Positions 8,125 through 17,383 are shown, counted from the stretch's first letter. The stretch is 64,000 bases of DNA from Tissierellales bacterium (GCA_030146705.1 JASLBE010000044.1:87799-151798); one strand, 5' to 3'. Notes: generated by a model from the letters alone, not told the origin. Program-made: numbers and translations.

Positions 8125-9288
8125 TTATAATAATTTTTCAAATATACCTGCCATAACTATTGATAAGGAAGTTACTGTTGCAAGTCCTGCTATTACATAT
8201 TTAGGCAGGATTACATCTAGGACTATTTGCCTTTCTTCCTCATCTTCTGTTACTGCATTTGCTATTTCATTGGATATTAAATATGTTGCTGGAAAGCCTA
8301 ATAATTGAGAAACTGAAATCCCCATAGCCATATTTTTTGATCCAACAATCTTCCAAGTTGGTAGTATATACATAAAAATATAAAGTACTACTAGTAAAAC
8401 AACAAATATAATTCCAGTTTGGAAACCTAGGGTTGCCAGGTCAGAAACTTCTATCTTTGCCAGTGAAGGTATTATACTGGCAAATACAGCCATATTTAAA
8501 ATACCTGAACTGTTGGCTTTTTCTAATATTCTTGCAGGAACCAAGCCTAAATAAGATGTAACAGCACCTAGTAATAGGGCCCAAATAGAATAGCTAACTG
8601 GAGTAACATCCCCTAGTATCTTAGACATCCATGCAAAAAAAGCAACAATTGTTAGGCAAACAAAATTTCCAAAATACTTACTATTTTTTGTAGCAAAGGT
8701 TTCCCTAGCTTCTTCTTCAGTATCTCCTTGACTATTTGGTTTTATTCCTGTCTTCCTATATTCTTCTAAAACTTCCTTGGCTTCCTTTAATCCATAGTGG
8801 GAAGCAACTGGAGTTCCAACAAACTTTTGAACAGCATATACTATAGTTCCTAGGGCTGCAGACAGGCCAAACCCCTTATCTATTGCTGCCTTAGTCATAA
8901 TTTGTGTAGATATTATTCCTCCATTTAAAATCGGCACACTAACATAAGCATTTTCCTTGCCTATAAATGGTATTATTATAATACAAGCTACAGCTGCTAA
9001 AATCATAGATATAATTGCTAAAAGCACAGTCCTCCACTCTGCTATTAATTCCTTAATATTTATCATGGTTCCCATGTGAAATATTAAAAATGGTCCAGCT
9101 ATTTGTCCAAGCTCTGTTAAGCCTGCTTGGGCTATAATATCCGCTGGTAGAACTTTAGTCATAAAGCCTATTAAAAATAATATTAAGCTGACAAAAACAG
9201 CTGATAGTTTTGCCTTGGTAAGGACTCCTAAATAATCCCCTATACCAAAAATCAATATACTTATAAATAAGTACTTAAACATTTCCAT
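8125..9288 (-). CDS. Multi-pass membrane transporter, family not firmly identified
   Basis: 387 residues with about ten hydrophobic segments starting at residue 4, split by a charged cytosolic loop near residues 170-205 (YGLKEAKEVLEEYRKT and onwards). The layout, with GPFLIFHMGTMINIKEL in the first half and NSSGILNMAVFASIIPSL in the second, resembles secondary transporters of the GltS or organic-anion type, but I cannot name the family. AGGAGG precedes the ATG by seven bases. It is cotranscribed with the downstream gamma-glutamyltransferase-like enzyme, suggesting import of a peptide-like or glutamyl substrate (inference). Confidence 0.7.
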   Translation of the reverse strand: MEMFKYLFISILIFGIGDYLGVLTKAKLSAVFVSLILFLIGFMTKVLPADIIAQAGLTELGQIAGPFLIFHMGTMINIKELIAEWRTVLLAIISMILAAVACIIIIPFIGKENAYVSVPILNGGIISTQIMTKAAIDKGFGLSAALGTIVYAVQKFVGTPVASHYGLKEAKEVLEEYRKTGIKPNSQGDTEEEARETFATKNSKYFGNFVCLTIVAFFAWMSKILGDVTPVSYSIWALLLGAVTSYLGLVPARILEKANSSGILNMAVFASIIPSLAKIEVSDLATLGFQTGIIFVVLLVVLYIFMYILPTWKIVGSKNMAMGISVSQLLGFPATYLISNEIANAVTEDEEERQIVLDVILPKYVIAGLATVTSLSIVMAGIFEKLL

Positions 9289-9411
9289 AAATATCCCTCC
9301 TAAATTATCTTAATCTTTTTTATATTTCGTCCATTATATATAATATAGAGTAATATTACAATGGTTTTTTATAATTTAAGCTTATATTCTAAATTTTCCG
9401 AGAAAATTTAA

Positions 9412-9448
9412 GAAAAAAACCAGAAAACTCTTAAGTTTCCTGGTTTTT
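9412..9448 (-). terminator. Terminator of the pyr operon
   Basis: Stem AAAACCAGGAAACT (one mismatch, TAAG loop) followed by seven T on the minus strand, just after the pyrE stop. Confidence 0.8.
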
Positions 9449-9460
9449 ATTTATTATCTA

Positions 9461-10024
9461 TTATTTATTCTTTAAAAACCTACTACCTGGCTTGACTATT
9501 TCCAAGCCTTCCTTACACATTGGACACTCATCCTCATCATAAGTATTTATATCCACCTTAGTTGCTGCATATAAAGGGTAGTCAAAATTTCCATTAGTCC
9601 TATCTACTAGGGAGGCAACTCCCACAATTTCTCCACCTAAATCCCTTACTGCTTCTATGGCTTCCTTGGCAGATTTACCTGTTGTTACAACATCTTCAGT
9701 AATTAAAATCTTTTCCCCTTTAGAGATTTCAAACCCCCTCCTAAGGGTCATTTTCCCATCAACCCTTTCTGTAAATATAGCAGGCTTTCCTAACTGCCTA
9801 CCAATCTCATAGGCTACAATTATCCCCCCCATAGCCGGTCCAACAACCTTATCTATTTCTAGTTTCCTAAGGTTTTCTACCACTGGTTTTAGGGCTTCTT
9901 CTGCCATTTGGGGGTTTTGTAAAAGTCTTGCACATTGAACATATCCATCACTATGCTTACCTGAAGACAGCATAAAATGTCCACTTAATAGGGCATTTGA
10001 TTTTTTTAAAAGTTCTAAGCTCAT
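9461..10024 (-). CDS. pyrE: Orotate phosphoribosyltransferase
   Basis: Converts orotate and PRPP to orotidine 5'-phosphate. The PRPP-binding motif ILITEDVVTTGKS lies at residues 106-118. FMLSSGKHSDGYVQC near 18-31 and VGPAMGGI near 61-68 are family marks. The 187 residues include a short C-terminal extension with two cysteines (CPMC). Last gene of the pyr operon, ten bases after pyrD, with GGAGGAAG as ribosome binding site. Confidence 0.95.
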   Translation of the reverse strand: MSLELLKKSNALLSGHFMLSSGKHSDGYVQCARLLQNPQMAEEALKPVVENLRKLEIDKVVGPAMGGIIVAYEIGRQLGKPAIFTERVDGKMTLRRGFEISKGEKILITEDVVTTGKSAKEAIEAVRDLGGEIVGVASLVDRTNGNFDYPLYAATKVDINTYDEDECPMCKEGLEIVKPGSRFLKNK

Positions 10025-10034
10025 AATCTTCCTC

Positions 10035-10928
10035 CTATATTATCTTCCTAATTTCATCTAATGATTTTATATTTTCCCTTTCCATATAAGACTCCAAATC
10101 TTTTATTATATCAAGGGCTAAGTCTGGTTTAATAAAGTTTCCGCTACCAATTTGTACAGCACTAGCCCCAGCCATTATAAACTCTATAACATCTTCAAAG
10201 TTAGTTATGCCACCAATACCTATAACTGGGATATCAACCACACTGGCAACCTCCCAAACCATCCTAAGAGCTATGGGCTTTATACAAGGCCCTGATAGGC
10301 CTGCTGTCTTATTTTCAAAAATAGGTTTCCTCTTGTATATGTCTATTGCAAGAGCATTAAAAGTATTGACCAGGGAAAGTCCATCAGCTCCGGCTTCCTC
10401 ACAAGCCCTGGCCATCTCCTTAATATTTTCCGCATTGGGAGAAAGCTTAACTATTAGGGGTTTGCTTACTAGCTTCCTAACCTCCCTAACAATATGCCTA
10501 GCATCTTCGGTTTTAATACCAAAGGCCATCCCACCCTCCTTAACATTAGGGCAGGATATATTTAGTTCTATCATATCTACTGAACTTTTGTTTAATAGTT
10601 TCGCCCCCTCTAAGTATTCTTCCAAGTAACCACCGCCAAGGTTGGCTATAATATTAGTATCCTTTTTTTCAAGAAATTTTAAGTCGTTGGCAATAAATTC
10701 CTCTATTCCTTCATTTTGTAAACCTATACTATTCATCAATCCACTGGCTACTTCGTGGATTCTCCTCCCCTTGTTTCCAGCTCTTTTGTTATAGGTAATG
10801 CCAGTTGTACAAATTCCACCTAGCCTGGCTATATCAAAATACTCATCAAATTCCCTTCCATTGGAAAAGGTACCTGAGGCTGCTATGATTGGATTTTTAA
10901 ATTCTATATTCCCTATCTTTACCTTCAT
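10035..10928 (-). CDS. pyrD: Dihydroorotate dehydrogenase B (NAD+), catalytic subunit
   Basis: FMN enzyme of the class 1B dihydroorotate dehydrogenases, working with PyrK. The catalytic cysteine is C126 in ELNISCPN; NGREF near residue 23 and GIGGITNFED with AGASAVQIGS near the C-terminus form the FMN site. Length 297. Its ATG overlaps the pyrK stop by four bases, consistent with equimolar synthesis of the two subunits. Class 1B couples oxidation to NAD, which suits an anaerobe. Confidence 0.95.
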   Translation of the reverse strand: MKVKIGNIEFKNPIIAASGTFSNGREFDEYFDIARLGGICTTGITYNKRAGNKGRRIHEVASGLMNSIGLQNEGIEEFIANDLKFLEKKDTNIIANLGGGYLEEYLEGAKLLNKSSVDMIELNISCPNVKEGGMAFGIKTEDARHIVREVRKLVSKPLIVKLSPNAENIKEMARACEEAGADGLSLVNTFNALAIDIYKRKPIFENKTAGLSGPCIKPIALRMVWEVASVVDIPVIGIGGITNFEDVIEFIMAGASAVQIGSGNFIKPDLALDIIKDLESYMERENIKSLDEIRKII

Positions 10929-11656
10929 TTAAAAATTACCTCCCTAGAACTAAAAACTGGTCCTTCCTTGCAAACCCTTTTCATCCCATTGGTCGTTTCA
11001 ACAGTACAGCCCATACAAGCCCCTATACCACAGGCCATATGACTTTCCATAGAAATTTCTAAGTCAACCTTGCCCCTGCAAAGATCCGCCAGAGCCTTCA
11101 TCATATTCATAGGTCCACACCCAATTACTAGGTCATAGTTTTCAGGTTTTAAAATTTCTGTAACATAACCCTTGTGTCCCTTGACACCAGTTTCCGTTGC
11201 CAGGTTTATTTCTCCAACATAAGCACTAAACTCCTCAGTATAATATGGCTCATCCCTAAAGCCAGCATACAAGTCCACCCTACCACTAAGTTTTTTAGCA
11301 AGGTATAAAAGTGGAGCTATACCTATTCCACCAGCAACCAAGGCAACTTTTTTGCCCTCCTTGATTTCAAACCCCTTGCCTAAGGGTCCAAGTAGTTTAA
11401 TAGCTTCTCCTTCCTTAAGCCTATTAATAAGTTGAGTCCCCCTGCCCTTAACCTCATAAAGGAAGGTAATTTCACCATCTTTAAAATCTGATATTGAAAT
11501 AGGTCTTGGAAGGAAGGGTTCTGTCCCATCCCAGGCCTTTAGCATAAAAAATTGTCCTGGTTCTCCTTTTAGACTAGTCTTAACCCCTATTTTATATATA
11601 GATTCACTAACTTTTTCCTTAAAAGTTACAAGTCCATCTAGATAACTATCCTTCAT
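10925..11656 (-). CDS. pyrK: Dihydroorotate dehydrogenase B, electron-transfer subunit
   Basis: Ferredoxin-reductase-like subunit passing electrons from PyrD's FMN through a [2Fe-2S] cluster and FAD to NAD+. FAD-binding RPISISDF, NAD-binding ALVAGGIGIAPLL, and a C-terminal cluster CGIGACMGC plus a later VC (four cysteines, about residues 209-229). Length 243. Overlaps pyrF by 11 bases and pyrD by four. Confidence 0.93.
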   Translation of the reverse strand: MKDSYLDGLVTFKEKVSESIYKIGVKTSLKGEPGQFFMLKAWDGTEPFLPRPISISDFKDGEITFLYEVKGRGTQLINRLKEGEAIKLLGPLGKGFEIKEGKKVALVAGGIGIAPLLYLAKKLSGRVDLYAGFRDEPYYTEEFSAYVGEINLATETGVKGHKGYVTEILKPENYDLVIGCGPMNMMKALADLCRGKVDLEISMESHMACGIGACMGCTVETTNGMKRVCKEGPVFSSREVIFK

Positions 11657-12500
11657 TAATGTCCTCCCTCATTTTTAAAACTGCTTCCCTAGTATATTTA
11701 TCAAAGTTTTCAACCCCATCTTCAAAGTTCATATAATACTTTATAATCCCCCTAGAAGAGTTTACAACTCCAGCATTTCCATTTATTAAATACTTCCTAA
11801 CATCCTGGCCCTTGGCTCCTTGGGCCCCATAACCTGGGATTAAGAAAAACATCTTCTTATATCTTTCTCTAATTTCCACAGCCTCTTCTTGGTGGGTGCC
11901 TCCGACTACCCCACCTAGGGAAGAAAAGCCATATTCTCCCAAGAAGTCTCCTCCTAATTCTTCTAGCCTATCCCCTACATGGTAGTAGACTTCTTTACCA
12001 TCTGCCTTTAAATATTCTATATCCTTGGCTCCAGGATTAGAGGTCCTAAGAAGGACAAAAATCCCTTTTTTCCCTTCTTTTAAATAATCTAAGTATGGGC
12101 TTATACTGTCAAAGCCCATATAAGGATTAACCGTTATAAAATCTGTTTCAAAGTCACCTGTAAAATGGGCCCTTGCATACATTTTTCCTGTATTGGCTAT
12201 ATCTCCTCTTTTTATGTCTCCAATGGACAAGATATTTTTCTCTCTTAGGTAGTCAAGGGTCCTCTTATAGCTTTTAAGACCTTCTAGTCCGTAGGCTTCA
12301 TAATAGGCTATTTGAAGCTTATAAATAGGTACTAGGTCACAAGTAGCATCAATTATCCTCTTATTAAACTGAAAGATACTTTCTTCAACAGTCCCATATT
12401 TACGGACCCACTCTTTAGGAATATAGTCCATATCTGTATCAAGGCCAACACAAACATTGCCCTTTTTTTCAACCTCTTTAAAAAGTCTATCTATAACCAC
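11646..12500 (-). CDS. pyrF: Orotidine 5'-phosphate decarboxylase (type 2)
   Basis: Final step to UMP. The catalytic Asp-Lys-Asp array is D95, K97 and D100 in GDIKRGDIANTG, and VGLDTD near residue 18 supports the longer, type 2 family (284 residues). The start codon is GTG at 12500, eight bases after AAGGAG; the ATG closer to that site is out of frame. It follows pyrC by 12 bases. Confidence 0.93.
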   Translation of the reverse strand: MVIDRLFKEVEKKGNVCVGLDTDMDYIPKEWVRKYGTVEESIFQFNKRIIDATCDLVPIYKLQIAYYEAYGLEGLKSYKRTLDYLREKNILSIGDIKRGDIANTGKMYARAHFTGDFETDFITVNPYMGFDSISPYLDYLKEGKKGIFVLLRTSNPGAKDIEYLKADGKEVYYHVGDRLEELGGDFLGEYGFSSLGGVVGGTHQEEAVEIRERYKKMFFLIPGYGAQGAKGQDVRKYLINGNAGVVNSSRGIIKYYMNFEDGVENFDKYTREAVLKMREDINEG

Positions 12501-12512
12501 AACACCATCTCC

Positions 12513-13712
12513 TTATATAGAATATTTTTCATTTTTATACTTAACCAGGCCCTCTCTAATAGTTGCTACAACCTCGCCCCTATATTCCTTGCCTACAAAA
12601 GCTGTGTTTTTTCCCTTAGACTTAAATTCACTTGGGTTTATCTTAACCCTACTATCTAGGTCTACTAAGACTAGGTTTCCCTTGAAGCCCTCCCTAATCC
12701 TTCCTTGGTCTAGACCCATTATTTCACTTGGATTTGTGGCCATTAACTCTGTTAATTTAGCCAAACTTATATGGTTCTTATATACTAATTCTGTATAGCA
12801 AATTGAAAAGGCTGTTTCAAGTCCAACCATACCTGGTGCTCCATTTCTTTTATTTTCCTCTGTGTGGGGAGCGTGGTCTGTTCCTATTGCATCTACTATG
12901 CCTGTTTTAATCCCTTCTATTATGGCCAAGTTATCATCTAGTTTCCTAATTGGTGGATTTACCCTATAATCCATATTATTTAAAGCTATATGGTGGGGAG
13001 TAACCTCACAAGTCACCCTAGTATTTTTAGCCTTAAAAATTCCTATGGCTTCTATGGCCTCCTTGGTACTAACATGAGATAGGTGGAGGTGGCAACCTGT
13101 AACCTGTGAAAGGTAAAGGTCCCTAAGGGTAATTATATTTTCAGAAATCCTATAGTCAATTGGAGTAAGTTCCATATCCTCTGCATGGGTCATTACTATT
13201 AAATCTTTTTCCCTAGCCTTGACCATAGCATCATAAGTTACCTTATTAGATACAACCCCATGACCATCATCAGATATTACCTTGACCTTCCTTCTGTCAA
13301 TTCCCTCTAGGTGGTCCAAACTTTTACCATCAAACTTATCTGTAACAGATACAACCTGGTGGATATCTATTAAGTCCAGGTCTTTAGACCTATTTAAAAC
13401 ATAGTCAACAACCTCCATATTACTAGCAATAGGGTTGGTGTTTGCCATTAGGTTTACAAAAGTATAGCCACCTCTTAAGGCAGCTAAACTTCCAGTTTCT
13501 AAATCTTCTTTTTCCGTAAAACCTGGCTCTCTAAAATGTGCATGTAAATCTACAAAAGAAGGCATAACTACAAGACCCTCTCCATTAATAGTTTCAACAT
13601 CATAAGTTAAATTACTAGCAATTTCTTTAATAAGTCCATCCTCTATATATATGTCTCCTAACCTATCTATTTCCCTATCCACTAATCTTGCATTCTTTAT
13701 TATTAAATTCAT
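12513..13712 (-). CDS. pyrC: Dihydroorotase
   Basis: Zinc amidohydrolase closing carbamoyl-aspartate to dihydroorotate. Metal ligands H57 and H59 in DLHAHFREPG, further histidines in VMTHAED and LHLSHVST, and the catalytic Asp in GTDHAPH near residue 300. The 399-residue length and motif pattern are those of the class I Gram-positive enzyme. GGAGGT precedes the ATG. Confidence 0.95.
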   Translation of the reverse strand: MNLIIKNARLVDREIDRLGDIYIEDGLIKEIASNLTYDVETINGEGLVVMPSFVDLHAHFREPGFTEKEDLETGSLAALRGGYTFVNLMANTNPIASNMEVVDYVLNRSKDLDLIDIHQVVSVTDKFDGKSLDHLEGIDRRKVKVISDDGHGVVSNKVTYDAMVKAREKDLIVMTHAEDMELTPIDYRISENIITLRDLYLSQVTGCHLHLSHVSTKEAIEAIGIFKAKNTRVTCEVTPHHIALNNMDYRVNPPIRKLDDNLAIIEGIKTGIVDAIGTDHAPHTEENKRNGAPGMVGLETAFSICYTELVYKNHISLAKLTELMATNPSEIMGLDQGRIREGFKGNLVLVDLDSRVKINPSEFKSKGKNTAFVGKEYRGEVVATIREGLVKYKNEKYSI

Positions 13713-13775
13713 AATTTACCTCCACTTTCAGAGCCATTTTTCAAAATTTTCCTACTATTTCCTACAAATTTTTTA

Positions 13776-14210
13776 TTATTCCCAAGAATAAATATGGTCA
13801 CAATACTTGCACTTGTACCTTCCAGTACCGTCTTCTATTAGTTCAAATTTATGGACAATTCCCCTCTCACTAGAAGTTACACACCTTGGGTTGTTACAAT
13901 CTATAATACCCTCTATTTCCTTTGGTAACTCCAAGTTTATCTTTTCTTTAATACTTTCGTCCTCTATTATATTTATAGTAATTTCAGGATCTATAAAGCC
14001 CAAGGCCTTTAAGTCTAAATCCATTACATTTTCTATTTTTATCATATCCTTACAACCACGCTTCTTACTCTTGGCATTCATTATAAGGGCAACTGTAAAC
14101 TCTGCCTTATCCAAGCCTAAGTACTTAAAGATGAAAAATCCTGATCCTGGCTTTATATGATCAATTACTATTCCCTGCTTAATTGAATTTATACTTAATT
14201 TATTAGCCAT
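13776..14210 (-). CDS. pyrI: Aspartate carbamoyltransferase regulatory subunit
   Basis: Allosteric subunit binding nucleotide effectors. Four zinc cysteines are visible at positions 105, 110, 134 and 137 (CNNPRC and CKYC), the domain that contacts PyrB. Length 144. Its ATG overlaps the pyrB stop in TAATG. The presence of PyrI means the enzyme is probably the dodecameric, allosterically controlled form, unlike the unregulated Bacillus trimer. Confidence 0.94.
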   Translation of the reverse strand: MANKLSINSIKQGIVIDHIKPGSGFFIFKYLGLDKAEFTVALIMNAKSKKRGCKDMIKIENVMDLDLKALGFIDPEITINIIEDESIKEKINLELPKEIEGIIDCNNPRCVTSSERGIVHKFELIEDGTGRYKCKYCDHIYSWE

Positions 14211-15133
14211 TATTTCGCCCCCAATATCTTTACTATAAGTGCCATCCTCATATACATTCCAAACTCTGCCTGCCTAAAATACCAGGCCCTTGGATCCTTG
14301 TCAACCTCCATAGCTATTTCATTTACCCTTGGTAGGGGATGGAGGATGGCCAAGTCTTTTTTGGCATTTTCAAGTTTTTTAAGGTCTAATATATAGCTAT
14401 CCTTAAGCCTAACATAGTCAGCTTCGTTAAAGAATCTTTCCTTTTGAACCCTAGTCATATAAAGAACATCTAGGTCCCCTATAACATCTTCTAACCTTTC
14501 TACTTCACAGTAGTCACAATTTGACTTGTCTAAAACCTGGGTCTTTATATACTCAGGTATTTCAAGTTCTTCCGGAGATATTAAGACAAATTTAATATTC
14601 TCATACCTACTCATAGTTTTTATTAAGGAGTGGACAGTCCTACCAAACTTCAAGTCTCCACACATTCCTATAGTTAAGTCTTTAAACCCTCCCTTAGCCT
14701 GCCTAATGGTTAAAATATCGGCCAAGGTTTGAGTTGGGTGCTGGTGGCCACCGTCTCCTGCATTAATTATTGGCGTATCTGTAAAATCTGCAACATATCT
14801 TGGTGCCCCTTCTTTCGGGTGCCTCATTGCAATTATATCTGTATAGCAAGCAACAGTCCTAACTGTGTCTGCCAGGTTTTCTCCCTTCTTTACAGAAGAT
14901 GACCCTGCATCTGAAAAACCTATCACCTGGCCTCCCAGCCTAAGCATAGCAGCTTCAAAGCTTAACCTAGTCCTGGTACTAGGTTCATAGAAAAGTGTTC
15001 CTAGAAGTTTGCCCTTACATAGGTCTTCGTAGTCACTAGGTTTTTCTATAATGTCCTGTGCTAAACTAATAATCTCTTCTAACTCCTCAACACTTAAGTC
15101 TGTTGGGTCTAGTAAATCTCTACCTTTTATCAT
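14210..15133 (-). CDS. pyrB: Aspartate carbamoyltransferase catalytic subunit
   Basis: Condenses carbamoyl phosphate with aspartate. The carbamoyl-phosphate motif YEPSTRTRLSFE is at residues 49-60 and HPLPRVNEI near 268. Length 307. First gene of the seven-gene pyr operon, behind AAGGAGG and a PyrR-type attenuator. Carbamoyl-phosphate synthase and pyrR are not in the window. Confidence 0.96.
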   Translation of the reverse strand: MIKGRDLLDPTDLSVEELEEIISLAQDIIEKPSDYEDLCKGKLLGTLFYEPSTRTRLSFEAAMLRLGGQVIGFSDAGSSSVKKGENLADTVRTVACYTDIIAMRHPKEGAPRYVADFTDTPIINAGDGGHQHPTQTLADILTIRQAKGGFKDLTIGMCGDLKFGRTVHSLIKTMSRYENIKFVLISPEELEIPEYIKTQVLDKSNCDYCEVERLEDVIGDLDVLYMTRVQKERFFNEADYVRLKDSYILDLKKLENAKKDLAILHPLPRVNEIAMEVDKDPRAWYFRQAEFGMYMRMALIVKILGAK

Positions 15134-15180
15134 AATTTGCCTCCTTTATATTTAGGTTCTACCTTAAAAGGAATAGTTAT

Positions 15181-15275
15181 AAAAAAAGCCTTCCATTAAA
15201 GGAAGGCGCAATTATTCTAGGTAAAATTTTTTTATGCTATCCTTCCTAGCCTCTCTGGGTTAGTTTAAAGGTTCT
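15181..15275 (-). promoter_or_regulatory. PyrR-binding attenuator in the pyr leader
   Basis: On the minus strand, the sequence from 15275 to 15236 contains CCAGAGAGGCT followed by AGGAAGGAT, the conserved PyrR RNA-binding loop and adjoining stem. About 30 bases downstream is an intrinsic terminator, GCCTTCC / GGAAGGC (15188-15207) followed by seven T. With UMP bound, PyrR should stabilise the anti-antiterminator and stop transcription before pyrB. PyrR itself must be encoded elsewhere. Confidence 0.9.
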
Positions 15276-15349
15276 CACTTCTTAATACTTTAACACAAGA
15301 TTTTTTAAAAATCCACTCTTAATTTATTTTTTATTTTACAATTTTTTTC

Positions 15350-15377
15350 TTGACAGTTTTTATTTATATGCTATACT
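15350..15377 (+). promoter_or_regulatory. Promoter of the metNIQ T-box leader
   Basis: TTGACA (15350-15355), a 16-base spacer and TATACT (15372-15377), placing transcription start near 15384. Confidence 0.8.
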
Positions 15378-15383
15378 AGTCCA

Positions 15384-15685
15384 TAACAAAGAAAAACAAG
15401 ATAATAAATTAGCTATGAGAAGAAAAGTAGGTTTATGATGGTCTATACAGAGAGCCCTATTAGGTGAGAGAGGGTTAGAAATAGTTTACTGAAAATGGTC
15501 TTTGAGCTTAATTGTCGAGAGTTTACTTTAGACATTTACGGCACTCACACGTTATAGTGATAGGGTATAAAAGGTTTAATCCGGAGTACCTGATGAGGTA
15601 TAGTACTGTGAGGTCTATATAAACTAGGGTGGTAACGCGAAGCTTTCGTCCCTTGCTTATGCAAGGGGTGGAGGCTTTTTTTGAT
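15384..15685 (+). promoter_or_regulatory. T-box leader, specifier read as AUG (Met)
   Basis: A T-box riboswitch senses uncharged tRNA. AGGGTGGTAACGCG (15626-15639) is the T-box with TGGT, which pairs to a tRNA ending ACCA. Stem I shows AGAGAG, a distal hairpin CCCT...AGGG with GGTGAGAG, and GAAAATGGTCTTTGAG; ATG at 15495-15497 fits the specifier, followed by a purine. The competing terminator is 15641-15682 with seven T. The specifier could be misread by one base (AAT), but control of metNIQ supports Met. Confidence 0.88.
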
Positions 15686-15712
15686 TTTATTATATATAAA
15701 TGAGGTGGTTTA

Positions 15713-16723
15713 ATGATTCAAATTTCTAATTTAAATAAAACATTTAATATAGATGGGCAAAAGGTCCAGGCAATAAATGATGTTTCATTAAATATAGAAG
15801 ATGGGGATATCTATGGAATTATTGGATATTCAGGGGCTGGAAAGTCTACTCTCCTAAGGTGTATTAATAGGCTTGAGGAGGCTGATAGTGGCAGTATTAA
15901 AATTGATGGAGTAGATATTACCAAGTTAAAAAATGAAAGCTTAAGAGATGAGAAGAAAAAAATAGGAATGATCTTCCAGCACTTTAACCTCTTACAGCAA
16001 AAAACAGTTTATGAAAATATTGCCTTCCCAATGGAGATTAGCAATTATTCTAGGGCTGATATAAACAAGAGGGTAAATGAACTTTTAGCCTATGTTGACC
16101 TGGAAGATAAAAAAGATTCTTACCCTAACCAGCTTAGTGGGGGGCAGAAGCAAAGGGTTGCCATTGCAAGGGCCATTTCAACTAGGCCCAAGCTCTTACT
16201 TAGTGATGAAGGAACTTCTGCCCTAGACCCAAGGACTACCCAGTCTATCTTGGACCTTTTAAAGCAAGTTAATAAGGACCTAGGCATAACAATAGTTATG
16301 GTGACCCACCAGATGGAAGTAGTAAAGGACATTTGTGAGAAGGTTGCCATTATGGAAAAGGGTAGGGTAATTGAAAATGATACTGTTGAGAATATTTTCA
16401 CTAGGCCTAAATCAAAAACTTCTAAGCTGTTCATATCTTCTCTTAAGGGAGAAGTTGAGGAAGATATTATTGACTCCTCCAAGTATGATGGGAAAATTAT
16501 CAGGCTTAGCTTCCTAGGAGATTCTGCCAAGGAGCCTGTTATATCTCAACTTATTAGAAGCTTTAATATAGATGTAAATATCTTATCTGGCAATATAAAC
16601 AAGTTGCAAAAGTCTAAGGTTGGACACTTAATTGTAGAACTTATAGGAGATGAAAATGAAGTGGAAAATTCCCTTGCTTACTTAGAAGAAAATTGTAGTA
16701 TTAAGTGGGAGGTGATGGAATGA
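15713..16723 (+). CDS. metN: Methionine ABC transporter ATP-binding protein
   Basis: ATPase of the MetNIQ methionine importer. Walker A GYSGAGKST at residues 38-46, Q-loop FQHFNLL, signature LSGGQKQRVAIARA, Walker B LLLSDEGTSALD, and a C-terminal NIL ligand-binding domain (about 260-336) that gives methionine feedback inhibition in known homologues. Length 336. AGGTGG precedes the ATG. First gene after the Met T-box. Confidence 0.95.
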   Translation: MIQISNLNKTFNIDGQKVQAINDVSLNIEDGDIYGIIGYSGAGKSTLLRCINRLEEADSGSIKIDGVDITKLKNESLRDEKKKIGMIFQHFNLLQQKTVYENIAFPMEISNYSRADINKRVNELLAYVDLEDKKDSYPNQLSGGQKQRVAIARAISTRPKLLLSDEGTSALDPRTTQSILDLLKQVNKDLGITIVMVTHQMEVVKDICEKVAIMEKGRVIENDTVENIFTRPKSKTSKLFISSLKGEVEEDIIDSSKYDGKIIRLSFLGDSAKEPVISQLIRSFNIDVNILSGNINKLQKSKVGHLIVELIGDENEVENSLAYLEENCSIKWEVME

Positions 16724-17361
16724 TTGATTTAATTATACCCTCATTTTTTGAAACCCTATATATGGTTTTTACATCAGGAGTTTTTGCAGTTATTATTGGT
16801 TTTCCTTTTGGTGTGGTCTTAACTTTAACTGAAAAGAATGGTCTTGCTGAAAATTTATTTATAAATAAACTAATAAATATTGTGATAAATATTTTAAGGT
16901 CTATCCCTTTTATTATCTTAGTAATAATCCTATTTCCCCTTTCAAAATTAATTGTTGGAACTAGGATAGGTACAACAGCATCAATTGTTCCCCTAGTTGT
17001 ATCTGCAGCTCCCTTTGTTGCTAGGATTACAGAATCTAGTATCAAGGAGGTAGATAGGGGTGTTATAGAATTAGGTGTATCTATGGGGGCCAGTAATTTT
17101 GAAATAATAAGAAAAATATTAATTCCAGAAGCCCTACCAGCTATAATTTCTGGGGTTACCTTGACCCTAGTAAATCTAATTGGATATTCTGCTATGGTTG
17201 GTGCTATTGGTGGTGGAGGACTAGGTGACTTGGCCCTACAATATGGCCACTACCGTCCTAATCCTAAAATACTTTTTACTTCTGTTTTAATAATTGTTTT
17301 ACTTGTTCAATTAGTTCAATTTCTTGGTGATCAACTCACTAAAAGATTTGATAAAAGGTAG
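16720..17361 (+). CDS. metI: Methionine ABC transporter permease
   Basis: Five-helix membrane permease of MetNIQ. The cytoplasmic coupling motif is visible in ELGVSMGASNFEIIRKILIPEALP. I choose the ATG at 16720, which overlaps the metN stop (ATGA) and follows GGGAGGTGAT; the ATG at 16705 inside metN would be too far from a ribosome binding site. About 213 residues. Confidence 0.93.
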   Translation: MIDLIIPSFFETLYMVFTSGVFAVIIGFPFGVVLTLTEKNGLAENLFINKLINIVINILRSIPFIILVIILFPLSKLIVGTRIGTTASIVPLVVSAAPFVARITESSIKEVDRGVIELGVSMGASNFEIIRKILIPEALPAIISGVTLTLVNLIGYSAMVGAIGGGGLGDLALQYGHYRPNPKILFTSVLIIVLLVQLVQFLGDQLTKRFDKR

Positions 17362-17383
17362 TTAACTTAAAGGAGGAATGAAA

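Noticed and set aside
10207..10629. 140-residue frame antisense to pyrD
   Set aside because: Shadow of pyrD, no translation signals.
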